DNA from: Mastigias papua
Taxonomy: Eukaryota; Cnidaria; Scyphozoa; Rhizostomeae; Mastigiidae
NCBI GenBank assembly: GCA_964019165.1
Contig: OZ025274.1
Coordinates: forward strand, 8,862,407-8,926,406
Direction of reading: 5' to 3'
DNA length: 64,000 nucleotides
Below are positions 42,101 through 55,705 of this stretch, one piece after another (within the stretch, counting starts at the first letter, position 1; every line of letters starts with the position of its first letter). Both the position numbers and the translations under genes were made by a program. Below the pieces are notes generated by a model, which was not told the DNA's origin, did not search any database, and was given only the letters and a program-made list of their open reading frames with translations.

Positions 42101-45100
42101 TATACACATATTGGCATTGCCTGTGATGGGCCTAAAATGCGTATGTGTGCAAGGTCTGACAATACAGCAATGACGACAGATCTGATGGTCATATGAAAAT
42201 ATAAATGCTAGATTCACTGCAGGAATATGCTTAGATTATGTTTTGGAGCTATTGTACACGTACTTCTAGTGATTGTAGGCCTTGCATAGTATTGTCAGTT
42301 TTGCGACATGTAAAGCACTTTAAAGCTGTATATAGTGTAAAACCAGAAACTAAGTCTAACTTGAGTAGGAAACATTAGTTAAACTACTGGCATCGGTGTA
42401 ACAATAGATGTAAAAGACGTTTAGTGTATGAGATTGACGCACTTCCACTCAATTTCAATCATACAACAGTATATGCACATATTGGCATTGCTTGTGATGG
42501 GCCTAAAATACGTATGTGTGCAAAGTCTGACAATACAGCAATGACGACAGATGTGATGGTCATATGATAATATAAATGCTAGATTCACTGCAGGAATATG
42601 CTTAGATTATGTTTTGGAGGTATTACACACGTACTTATAGTGATTGTAAGCCTTGCATAGTATTGTCAGTTTTGCGACATGTAAAGCACTTTACAGCTGT
42701 ATATAGTGTAACCACAGAGACTAAGGCTAATTTGAATAAGAAAGAATAGCTACACTACTGGCATCGGTGTAACAATAGCTGTAAAAGACGTTTAGCGGAT
42801 GAGATTGACAGATTTCCACACAGTTTCAATCATTCAACAGTATATACACATATTGGCATTGCCTGTGATGGGCCTAAAATACGTATGTGTGCAAGGTCTG
42901 ACAATACAGCAATGACGACAGATCTGATGGTCATATGAAAATATAAATGCTAGATTCACTGCAGGAATATGCTTAGATTATGTTTTGGAGCTATTGTACA
43001 CGTACTTCTAGTGATTGTAGGCCTTGCATAGTATTGTCAGTTTTGCGACATGTAAAGCACTTTAAAGCTGTATATAGTGTAAAACCAGAAACTAAGTCTA
43101 ACTTGAGTAGGAAACATTAGTTAAACTACTGGCATCGGTGTAACAATAGATGTAAAAGACGTTTAGTGTATGAGATTGACGCACTTCCACTCAATTTCAA
43201 TCATACAACAGTATATGCACATATTGGCATTGCTTGTGATGGGCCTAAAATACGTATGTGTGCAAAGTCTGACAATACAGCAATGACGACAGATGTGATG
43301 GTCATATGATAATATAAATGCTAGATTCACTGCAGGAATATGCTTAGATTATGTTTTGGAGGTATTACACACGTACTTATAGTGATTGTAAGCCTTGCAT
43401 AGTATTGTCAGTTTTGCGACATGTAAAGCACTTTACAGCTGTATATAGTGTAACCACAGAGACTAAGGCTAATTTGAATAGGAAAGAATAGCTACACTAC
43501 TGGCATCGATGTAACAATAGCTGTAAAAGACGTTTAGCGGATGAGATTGACGCATTTCCACTCAATTTCAATCATTCAACAGTATATACACATATTGGCA
43601 TTGCCTGTGATGGGCCTAAAATACGTATGTGTGCAAGGTCTGACAATACAGCAATGACGACAGATCTGATGGTCATATGAAAATATAAATGCTAGATTCA
43701 CTGCAGGAATATGCTTAGATTATGTTTTGGAGCTATTGTACACGTACTTCTAGTGATTGTAGGCCTTGCATAGTATTGTCAGTTTTGCGACATGTAAAGC
43801 ACTTTAAAGCTGTATATAGTGTAAAACCAGAAACTAAGTCTAACTTGAGTAGGAAACATTAGTTAAACTACTGGCATCGGTGTAACAATAGATGTAAAAG
43901 ACGTTTAGTGTATGAGATTGACGCACTTCCACTCAATTTCAATCATACAACAGTATATGCACATATTGGCATTGCTTGTGATGGGCCTAAAATACGTATG
44001 TGTGCAAAGTCTGACAATACAGCAATGACGACAGATGTGATGGTCGTATGATATTATAAATGCTAGATTCACTGCAGGAAAATGCTTAGATTATGTTTTG
44101 GAGCTATTGTACACGTACGTCTAGTGATTGTAGGCCTTGCATAGTATTGTCAGTATTGCGACATGTAAAGCACTTTAAAGCTGTATATAGTGTAAAACCA
44201 GAAACTAAGTCTAACTTGAGTAGGAAACATTAGTTAAACTACTGGCATCGGTGTAACAATAGATGTAACAGACGTTTAGTGTATGAGATTGACGCACTTC
44301 CACTCAATTTCAATCATACAACAGTATATGCACATATTGGCATTGCTTGTGATGGGCCTAAAATACGTATGTGTGCAAAGTCTGACAATACAGCAATGAC
44401 GACAGATGTGATGGTCATATGATAATATAAATGCTAGATTCACTGCAGGAATATGCTTAGATTATGTTTTGGAGGTATTACACACGTACTTATAGTGATT
44501 GTAAGCCTTGCATAGTATTGTCAGTTTTGCGACATGTAAAGCACTTTACAGCTGTATATAGTGTAACCACAGAGACTAAGGCTAATTTGAATAGGAAAGA
44601 ATAGCTACACTACTGGCATCGGTGTAACAATAGCTGTAAAAGACGTTTAGCGGATGAGATTGACGCATTTCCAGTCACTTTTAATCATACAACAGTATAT
44701 GTACATATTGGCATTGCTTGTGATGGGCCTAAAATACGTATGTGTGCAAAGTCTGACAATACAGCAATGACGACAGATGTGATGGTCATATGATATTATA
44801 AATGCTAGATTCACTGCAGAATTATGCTTAGATTATGTTTTGGAGCTATGACACACGTACTTATAGTGATTGTAGGCCTTGCATAGTATTGTCAGTTTTG
44901 CGACATGTAAAGCACTTTAAAGCTGCATATAGTGTAAAATCAGAGAATAAGGCTAAGGCTCGTAGGAAACATTGGGTAAACTACTGGAATCGGTGTAACC
45001 ATAGATGTAAAAGACGTTTAGCGGATGAGATTGACCCATTTTCACTCAATTTCACTCATACAACAGTATATGCACATATTGGCATTGCTTGTGATGCGCT

Positions 45101-46148
45101 TAAAATACGTATGTGTTCAAAGTCTGAGAATACTGCAATGACGACAGATCTGATGGTCATACGATATTATAAATGCTAGATTCACTGCAGGAATATGCTT
45201 AGATTATGTTTTGGAGCTATTACACTGGTACTTATAGTGATTGTAGGCCGTCCATAGTAATTTCAGTTTTGCTACATGTACAGCACTTTAAAGCTGTATA
45301 TAGTGTAAAATCAGAGACTAAGGCTAATTTGAATAGCAAACATTAGCTACACTACTGGCATCGGTGTAACCATAGATGTAAAAGATGTTTAGTGTATGAG
45401 ATTGACGCACTTCCACTCAATATCACTCATACAATAGTATATGCACATATTGGCATTGCTTGTGATGGGCCTAAACTACGTATGTGTGCAAGGTCTGACA
45501 ATACTGCAATGACGACAGATCTGATGGTCATATGATATTATAAATGCTAGATTCACTGCAGGAATATGCTTAGATTATGTTTTGGAGCTATTACACACGT
45601 ACTTATAGTGATTGTATGTCTTGCATAGCATTGTCAGTTTTGCGACATGTAAAGCACTTAACAGCTGTATATAGAATTAAAACAAAGACTAAGGCTAATT
45701 TGAGTAGGAAACAATGGCTAAACTACTGGCATCGGTGTAACCATAGATGTAAAAGACGTTTAGCGGATCAGATTGACAGATTTCCACTCAATTTCAATCA
45801 TACAACAGTATATGCACATATTGGCATTGCTTGTGATGGGCCTAAAATACGTATGTGTTCAAGGGCTGACAATACAGCAATGACGACAGATCTGATGGTC
45901 ATATGATATTATAAATGCTAGATTCACTGCAGAAATCTGCTTAGATTATGTTTTGGAGCTATGACACACGTACTGATAGTGATTGTAGGCCTTGCATAGT
46001 ATTGTCAGTTTTGCGACATGTAAAGCACTTTAAAGCTGTATATAGTGTAAAATCAGAGACTAAGGCTAAGGTTAGTAGGAAACATTGGGTAAACTACTGG
46101 AATCGGTGTAGCCATAGATGTAAAAGACGTTTAGCGGATGAGATTGAC
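39185..46148. repeat. 7050-bp-spaced (19-monomer) tandem duplication, copy 1
   Basis: Shared rare variants at a constant 7050-bp spacing are AAAATGCG (42135/49185), GAATAAGAAAG (42733/49783), CATCGATGT (43505/50555), GTACGTCTAG (44115/51165), CAGTATTGCG (44151/51201), CAGTCACTTTTAATC (44673/51723) and TACGATATTATAAATGC at the end of the E1-like copy 44835. The unit holds B 39269, a hybrid E1 39641, E2 40012, E3 40383, C/D dimers 40754-44463, a modified D 44464, and copies 44835, 45206, 45577 and 45948. Copy 2 differs at AATACTTAG (51131) against AATGCTTAG. The copies separate at 46149/53199, directly after GAGATTGAC. Confidence 0.92.
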
Positions 46149-46234
46149 CCATTTCCACGCAATGTTTATCATACAACAGTATATGCACATATTGGCATTG
46201 CTTGTGATGGGCCTAAAATACGTATGTGTGCAAG

Positions 46235-49200
46235 GTCTGACAATACAGCAATGACGACAGATCTCATGGTGATATGATAATATAAATGCTAGATTCACTG
46301 CAGGAATATGCTTAGATTATGTTTTGGAGGTATTACACACGTACTTATAGTGATTGTAAGCCTTGCATAGTATTGTCAGTTTTGCGACATGTAAAGCACT
46401 TTACAGCTGTATATAGTGTAAACACAGAGACTAAGGCTAATTGTAATAGGAAACATTAGTATTTACTCCTGGCATCGGTGTAACCATAGATGTAAAAGAC
46501 GTTTAGCGGATGAGATTGACCCATTTCCACTCAATTTCCCTCATACAACAGTATATGCACATATTGGCATTGCTTGTGATGGGCCTAAAATACGTATGTG
46601 TGCAAGGTCTGACAATACAGCAATGACGACAGATCTGATGGTTATATGATATTTTAAATGCTAGATTCACTGCAGGAATATGCTTAGATTATGTTTTGGA
46701 GCTATTACACACGTACTTATAGTGATTGTACGCCTTGCATAGTAATGTCAGTTTTGCGACATGTAAAGCACTTTAAAGCTGTATATAGTGTTAAATCAGA
46801 GACTAAGGCTAAGGCTAGTAGGAAACATTGGGTAAACTACTGGAATCGGTGTAACCATAGATGTAAAAGACGTTTAGCGGATGAGATTGACCCATGTCCA
46901 CTCAATTTCACTCATACAACAGTATATGCACATATTGGCATTGCTTGTGATGCGCTTAAAATACGTATGTGTGCAAAGTCTGAGAATACAGCAATAACGA
47001 CTGATCTTATGGTCATATGATATTATAAATGCTAGATTGAGTGCAGGAATATGCTTAGATTATGTTTTGGAGCTATTACTCGCGTACTTATAGTGATTGT
47101 AGGCCGTCCATAGTAATTTCAGTTTTGCTACATGTAAAGCACTTTAAAGCTGTATATAGTGTAAAATCAGAGACTAAGGCTAATTTGAATAGGAAACATT
47201 GGCTACACTACTGGCATCGGTGTAACCATAGATGTAAAAGACGTTTAGTGTATGAGATTGACGCACTTCCACTCAATTTCACTCATACAACAGTATATGC
47301 ACATATTGGCATTGCTTGTGATGGGCCTAAAATACGTATGTGTGCAAGGTCTGACAATACTGCAATGACGACAGATCTGATGGTCATATGATATTATAAA
47401 TGCTAGAGTCACTGCAGGAAAATGCTTAGATTATGTTTTGGAGCTATTGTACACGTACTTCTAGTGATTGTAGGCCTTGCATAGTATTGTCAGTTTTGCG
47501 ACATGTAAAGCACTTTAAAGCTGTATATAGAGTAAAATCAGAGACTAAGGCTAATTTGAGTAGGACACATTGGCTACACTACTGGCATCGGTGTAACTAT
47601 AGATGTAAAAGACGATTATTGTATGAGATTGACGCACTTCAACTCAATTTCAATCATTCAACAGTATATACACATATTGGCATTGCCTGTGATGGGCCTA
47701 AAATACGTATGTGTGCAAGGTCTGACAATACAGCAATGACGACAGATCTGATGGTCATATGAAAATATAAATGCTAGATTCACTGCAGGAATATGCTTAG
47801 ATTATGTTTTGGAGCTATTGTACACGTACTTCTAGTGATTGTAGGCCTTGCATAGTATTGTCAGTTTTGCGACATGTAAAGCACTTTAAAGCTGTATATA
47901 GTGTAAAACCAGAAACTAAGTCTAACTTGAGTAGGAAACATTAGTTAAACTACTGGCATCGGTGTAACAATAGATGTAAAAGACGTTTAGTGTATGAGAT
48001 TGACGCACTTCCACTCAATTTCAATCATACAACAGTATATGCACATATTGGCATTGCTTGTGATGGGCCTAAAATACGTATGTGTGCAAAGTCTGACAAT
48101 ACAGCAATGACGACAGATGTGATGGTCATATGATAATATAAATGCTAGATTCACTGCAGGAATATGCTTAGATTATGTTTTGGAGGTATTACACACGTAC
48201 TTATAGTGATTGTAAGCCTTGCATAGTATTGTCAGTTTTGCGACATGTAAAGCACTTTACAGCTGTATATAGTGTAACCACAGAGACTAAGGCTAATTTG
48301 AATAGGAAAGAATAGCTACACTACTGGCATCGGTGTAACAATAGCTGTAAAAGACGTTTAGCGGATGAGATTGACGCATTTCCACTCAATTTCAATCATT
48401 CAACAGTATATACACATATTGGCATTGCCTGTGATGGGCCTAAAATACGTATGTGTGCAAGGTCTGACAATACAGCAATGACGACAGATCTGATGGTCAT
48501 ATGAAAATATAAATGCTAGATTCACTGCAGGAATATGCTTAGATTATGTTTTGGAGCTATTGTACACGTACTTCTAGTGATTGTAGGCCTTGCATAGTAT
48601 TGTCAGTTTTGCGACATGTAAAGCACTTTAAAGCTGTATATAGTGTAAAACCAGAAACTAAGTCTAACTTGAGTAGGAAACATTAGTTAAACTACTGGCA
48701 TCGGTGTAACAATAGATGTAAAAGACGTTTAGTGTATGAGATTGACGCACTTCCACTCAATTTCAATCATACAACAGTATATGCACATATTGGCATTGCT
48801 TGTGATGGGCCTAAAATACGTATGTGTGCAAAGTCTGACAATACAGCAATGACGACAGATGTGATGGTCATATGATAATATAAATGCTAGATTCACTGCA
48901 GGAATATGCTTAGATTATGTTTTGGAGGTATTACACACGTACTTATAGTGATTGTAAGCCTTGCATAGTATTGTCAGTTTTGCGACATGTAAAGCACTTT
49001 ACAGCTGTATATAGTGTAACCACAGAGACTAAGGCTAATTTGAATAGGAAAGAATAGCTACACTACTGGCATCGGTGTAACAATAGCTGTAAAAGACGTT
49101 TAGCGGATGAGATTGACAGATTTCCACTCAGTTTCAATCATTCAACAGTATATACACATATTGGCATTGCCTGTGATGGGCCTAAAATGCGTATGTGTGC

Positions 49201-52200
49201 AAGGTCTGACAATACAGCAATGACGACAGATCTGATGGTCATATGAAAATATAAATGCTAGATTCACTGCAGGAATATGCTTAGATTATGTTTTGGAGCT
49301 ATTGTACACGTACTTCTAGTGATTGTAGGCCTTGCATAGTATTGTCAGTTTTGCGACATGTAAAGCACTTTAAAGCTGTATATAGTGTAAAACCAGAAAC
49401 TAAGTCTAACTTGAGTAGGAAACATTAGTTAAACTACTGGCATCGGTGTAACAATAGATGTAAAAGACGTTTAGTGTATGAGATTGACGCACTTCCACTC
49501 AATTTCAATCATACAACAGTATATGCACATATTGGCATTGCTTGTGATGGGCCTAAAATACGTATGTGTGCAAAGTCTGACAATACAGCAATGACGACAG
49601 ATGTGATGGTCATATGATAATATAAATGCTAGATTCACTGCAGGAATATGCTTAGATTATGTTTTGGAGGTATTACACACGTACTTATAGTGATTGTAAG
49701 CCTTGCATAGTATTGTCAGTTTTGCGACATGTAAAGCACTTTACAGCTGTATATAGTGTAACCACAGAGACTAAGGCTAATTTGAATAAGAAAGAATAGC
49801 TACACTACTGGCATCGGTGTAACAATAGCTGTAAAAGACGTTTAGCGGATGAGATTGACAGATTTCCACACAGTTTCAATCATTCAACAGTATATACACA
49901 TATTGGCATTGCCTGTGATGGGCCTAAAATACGTATGTGTGCAAGGTCTGACAATACAGCAATGACGACAGATCTGATGGTCATATGAAAATATAAATGC
50001 TAGATTCACTGCAGGAATATGCTTAGATTATGTTTTGGAGCTATTGTACACGTACTTCTAGTGATTGTAGGCCTTGCATAGTATTGTCAGTTTTGCGACA
50101 TGTAAAGCACTTTAAAGCTGTATATAGTGTAAAACCAGAAACTAAGTCTAACTTGAGTAGGAAACATTAGTTAAACTACTGGCATCGGTGTAACAATAGA
50201 TGTAAAAGACGTTTAGTGTATGAGATTGACGCACTTCCACTCAATTTCAATCATACAACAGTATATGCACATATTGGCATTGCTTGTGATGGGCCTAAAA
50301 TACGTATGTGTGCAAAGTCTGACAATACAGCAATGACGACAGATGTGATGGTCATATGATAATATAAATGCTAGATTCACTGCAGGAATATGCTTAGATT
50401 ATGTTTTGGAGGTATTACACACGTACTTATAGTGATTGTAAGCCTTGCATAGTATTGTCAGTTTTGCGACATGTAAAGCACTTTACAGCTGTATATAGTG
50501 TAACCACAGAGACTAAGGCTAATTTGAATAGGAAAGAATAGCTACACTACTGGCATCGATGTAACAATAGCTGTAAAAGACGTTTAGCGGATGAGATTGA
50601 CGCATTTCCACTCAATTTCAATCATTCAACAGTATATACACATATTGGCATTGCCTGTGATGGGCCTAAAATACGTATGTGTGCAAGGTCTGACAATACA
50701 GCAATGACGACAGATCTGATGGTCATATGAAAATATAAATGCTAGATTCACTGCAGGAATATGCTTAGATTATGTTTTGGAGCTATTGTACACGTACTTC
50801 TAGTGATTGTAGGCCTTGCATAGTATTGTCAGTTTTGCGACATGTAAAGCACTTTAAAGCTGTATATAGTGTAAAACCAGAAACTAAGTCTAACTTGAGT
50901 AGGAAACATTAGTTAAACTACTGGCATCGGTGTAACAATAGATGTAAAAGACGTTTAGTGTATGAGATTGACGCACTTCCACTCAATTTCAATCATACAA
51001 CAGTATATGCACATATTGGCATTGCTTGTGATGGGCCTAAAATACGTATGTGTGCAAAGTCTGACAATACAGCAATGACGACAGATGTGATGGTCGTATG
51101 ATATTATAAATGCTAGATTCACTGCAGGAAAATACTTAGATTATGTTTTGGAGCTATTGTACACGTACGTCTAGTGATTGTAGGCCTTGCATAGTATTGT
51201 CAGTATTGCGACATGTAAAGCACTTTAAAGCTGTATATAGTGTAAAACCAGAAACTAAGTCTAACTTGAGTAGGAAACATTAGTTAAACTACTGGCATCG
51301 GTGTAACAATAGATGTAACAGACGTTTAGTGTATGAGATTGACGCACTTCCACTCAATTTCAATCATACAACAGTATATGCACATATTGGCATTGCTTGT
51401 GATGGGCCTAAAATACGTATGTGTGCAAAGTCTGACAATACAGCAATGACGACAGATGTGATGGTCATATGATAATATAAATGCTAGATTCACTGCAGGA
51501 ATATGCTTAGATTATGTTTTGGAGGTATTACACACGTACTTATAGTGATTGTAAGCCTTGCATAGTATTGTCAGTTTTGCGACATGTAAAGCACTTTACA
51601 GCTGTATATAGTGTAACCACAGAGACTAAGGCTAATTTGAATAGGAAAGAATAGCTACACTACTGGCATCGGTGTAACAATAGCTGTAAAAGACGTTTAG
51701 CGGATGAGATTGACGCATTTCCAGTCACTTTTAATCATACAACAGTATATGTACATATTGGCATTGCTTGTGATGGGCCTAAAATACGTATGTGTGCAAA
51801 GTCTGACAATACAGCAATGACGACAGATGTGATGGTCATATGATATTATAAATGCTAGATTCACTGCAGAATTATGCTTAGATTATGTTTTGGAGCTATG
51901 ACACACGTACTTATAGTGATTGTAGGCCTTGCATAGTATTGTCAGTTTTGCGACATGTAAAGCACTTTAAAGCTGCATATAGTGTAAAATCAGAGAATAA
52001 GGCTAAGGCTCGTAGGAAACATTGGGTAAACTACTGGAATCGGTGTAACCATAGATGTAAAAGACGTTTAGCGGATGAGATTGACCCATTTTCACTCAAT
52101 TTCACTCATACAACAGTATATGCACATATTGGCATTGCTTGTGATGCGCTTAAAATACGTATGTGTTCAAAGTCTGAGAATACTGCAATGACGACAGATC

Positions 52201-53198
52201 TGATGGTCATACGATATTATAAATGCTAGATTCACTGCAGGAATATGCTTAGATTATGTTTTGGAGCTATTACACTGGTACTTATAGTGATTGTAGGCCG
52301 TCCATAGTAATTTCAGTTTTGCTACATGTACAGCACTTTAAAGCTGTATATAGTGTAAAATCAGAGACTAAGGCTAATTTGAATAGCAAACATTAGCTAC
52401 ACTACTGGCATCGGTGTAACCATAGATGTAAAAGATGTTTAGTGTATGAGATTGACGCACTTCCACTCAATATCACTCATACAATAGTATATGCACATAT
52501 TGGCATTGCTTGTGATGGGCCTAAACTACGTATGTGTGCAAGGTCTGACAATACTGCAATGACGACAGATCTGATGGTCATATGATATTATAAATGCTAG
52601 ATTCACTGCAGGAATATGCTTAGATTATGTTTTGGAGCTATTACACACGTACTTATAGTGATTGTATGTCTTGCATAGCATTGTCAGTTTTGCGACATGT
52701 AAAGCACTTAACAGCTGTATATAGAATTAAAACAAAGACTAAGGCTAATTTGAGTAGGAAACAATGGCTAAACTACTGGCATCGGTGTAACCATAGATGT
52801 AAAAGACGTTTAGCGGATCAGATTGACAGATTTCCACTCAATTTCAATCATACAACAGTATATGCACATATTGGCATTGCTTGTGATGGGCCTAAAATAC
52901 GTATGTGTTCAAGGGCTGACAATACAGCAATGACGACAGATCTGATGGTCATATGATATTATAAATGCTAGATTCACTGCAGAAATCTGCTTAGATTATG
53001 TTTTGGAGCTATGACACACGTACTGATAGTGATTGTAGGCCTTGCATAGTATTGTCAGTTTTGCGACATGTAAAGCACTTTAAAGCTGTATATAGTGTAA
53101 AATCAGAGACTAAGGCTAAGGTTAGTAGGAAACATTGGGTAAACTACTGGAATCGGTGTAGCCATAGATGTAAAAGACGTTTAGCGGATGAGATTGAC
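46235..53198. repeat. 7050-bp-spaced (19-monomer) tandem duplication, copy 2
   Basis: This copy starts in the 3' part of monomer 45948, after its last specific base (GCAAGG at 46234 against GCAAAG at 39184), and continues with ATCTCATGGTGATATG as in 38898. It ends at 53198. There monomer 52998 continues with GCAGTTCTACTC, whereas 45948 reads CCATTTCCACGC. Its last 1.9 kb also take part in the 2226-bp duplication that follows. The near identity over almost 7 kb points to a recent event, ongoing homogenisation or an assembly duplication. Confidence 0.92.
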
Positions 53199-53479
53199 GC
53201 AGTTCTACTCAATTTCAATCATACAACAGTATATGCACATATTGGCATTGCTTGTGATGGGCCTTAAATACGTATGTGTGGAAGATCTGACAATACTGCA
53301 ATGACGACAGATCTGATGGTCGTATGATATTATAAATGCTAGATTCACTGCAGGAAAATGCTTAGATTATGTTTTGGAGCTATTGTACACGTACGTCTAG
53401 TGATTGTAGGCCTTGCATAGTATTGTCAGTATTGCGACATGTAAAGCACTTTAAAGCTGTATATAGAGTAAAATCAGAG
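51254..53479. repeat. 2226-bp (six-monomer) tandem duplication, copy 1
   Basis: Monomers 51514, 51885, 52256, 52627, 52998 and the 5' part of 53369 recur at 53740, 54111, 54482, 54853, 55224 and 55595. The left limit is the last difference between monomers 51143 and 53369 (CAGAAACTAAG against CAGAGACTAAG). Two single-base differences were seen: CTGATAG (53021) against CTTATAG (55247), and CTGCAGG (52607) against CTGCTGG (54833). This event overlaps the end of the 7050-bp copy 2. Confidence 0.88.
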
Positions 53480-55705
53480 ACTAAGTCTAACTTGAGTAGG
53501 AAACATTAGTTAAACTACTGGCATCGGTGTAACAATAGATGTAACAGACGTTTAGTGTATGAGATTGACGCACTTCCACTCAATTTCAATCATACAACAG
53601 TATATGCACATATTGGCATTGCTTGTGATGGGCCTAAAATACGTATGTGTGCAAAGTCTGACAATACAGCAATGACGACAGATGTGATGGTCATATGATA
53701 ATATAAATGCTAGATTCACTGCAGGAATATGCTTAGATTATGTTTTGGAGGTATTACACACGTACTTATAGTGATTGTAAGCCTTGCATAGTATTGTCAG
53801 TTTTGCGACATGTAAAGCACTTTACAGCTGTATATAGTGTAACCACAGAGACTAAGGCTAATTTGAATAGGAAAGAATAGCTACACTACTGGCATCGGTG
53901 TAACAATAGCTGTAAAAGACGTTTAGCGGATGAGATTGACGCATTTCCAGTCACTTTTAATCATACAACAGTATATGTACATATTGGCATTGCTTGTGAT
54001 GGGCCTAAAATACGTATGTGTGCAAAGTCTGACAATACAGCAATGACGACAGATGTGATGGTCATATGATATTATAAATGCTAGATTCACTGCAGAATTA
54101 TGCTTAGATTATGTTTTGGAGCTATGACACACGTACTTATAGTGATTGTAGGCCTTGCATAGTATTGTCAGTTTTGCGACATGTAAAGCACTTTAAAGCT
54201 GCATATAGTGTAAAATCAGAGAATAAGGCTAAGGCTCGTAGGAAACATTGGGTAAACTACTGGAATCGGTGTAACCATAGATGTAAAAGACGTTTAGCGG
54301 ATGAGATTGACCCATTTTCACTCAATTTCACTCATACAACAGTATATGCACATATTGGCATTGCTTGTGATGCGCTTAAAATACGTATGTGTTCAAAGTC
54401 TGAGAATACTGCAATGACGACAGATCTGATGGTCATACGATATTATAAATGCTAGATTCACTGCAGGAATATGCTTAGATTATGTTTTGGAGCTATTACA
54501 CTGGTACTTATAGTGATTGTAGGCCGTCCATAGTAATTTCAGTTTTGCTACATGTACAGCACTTTAAAGCTGTATATAGTGTAAAATCAGAGACTAAGGC
54601 TAATTTGAATAGCAAACATTAGCTACACTACTGGCATCGGTGTAACCATAGATGTAAAAGATGTTTAGTGTATGAGATTGACGCACTTCCACTCAATATC
54701 ACTCATACAATAGTATATGCACATATTGGCATTGCTTGTGATGGGCCTAAACTACGTATGTGTGCAAGGTCTGACAATACTGCAATGACGACAGATCTGA
54801 TGGTCATATGATATTATAAATGCTAGATTCACTGCTGGAATATGCTTAGATTATGTTTTGGAGCTATTACACACGTACTTATAGTGATTGTATGTCTTGC
54901 ATAGCATTGTCAGTTTTGCGACATGTAAAGCACTTAACAGCTGTATATAGAATTAAAACAAAGACTAAGGCTAATTTGAGTAGGAAACAATGGCTAAACT
55001 ACTGGCATCGGTGTAACCATAGATGTAAAAGACGTTTAGCGGATCAGATTGACAGATTTCCACTCAATTTCAATCATACAACAGTATATGCACATATTGG
55101 CATTGCTTGTGATGGGCCTAAAATACGTATGTGTTCAAGGGCTGACAATACAGCAATGACGACAGATCTGATGGTCATATGATATTATAAATGCTAGATT
55201 CACTGCAGAAATCTGCTTAGATTATGTTTTGGAGCTATGACACACGTACTTATAGTGATTGTAGGCCTTGCATAGTATTGTCAGTTTTGCGACATGTAAA
55301 GCACTTTAAAGCTGTATATAGTGTAAAATCAGAGACTAAGGCTAAGGTTAGTAGGAAACATTGGGTAAACTACTGGAATCGGTGTAGCCATAGATGTAAA
55401 AGACGTTTAGCGGATGAGATTGACGCAGTTCTACTCAATTTCAATCATACAACAGTATATGCACATATTGGCATTGCTTGTGATGGGCCTTAAATACGTA
55501 TGTGTGGAAGATCTGACAATACTGCAATGACGACAGATCTGATGGTCGTATGATATTATAAATGCTAGATTCACTGCAGGAAAATGCTTAGATTATGTTT
55601 TGGAGCTATTGTACACGTACGTCTAGTGATTGTAGGCCTTGCATAGTATTGTCAGTATTGCGACATGTAAAGCACTTTACAGCTGTATATAGAGTAAAAT
55701 CAGAG
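53480..55705. repeat. 2226-bp (six-monomer) tandem duplication, copy 2
   Basis: This is the second copy, running directly on from the first. The junction lies in monomer 53369, a mosaic. Its 5' part (GTATATAGAGTAAAATCAGAG) matches the 55595 type and its 3' part (ACTAAGTCTAACTTGAG) matches the C-like 51143 type. Monomers 55224, 52998 and 58192 share GGGCCTTAAATACG, whose TAA closes the satellite ORF after 89 codons. Confidence 0.87.
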
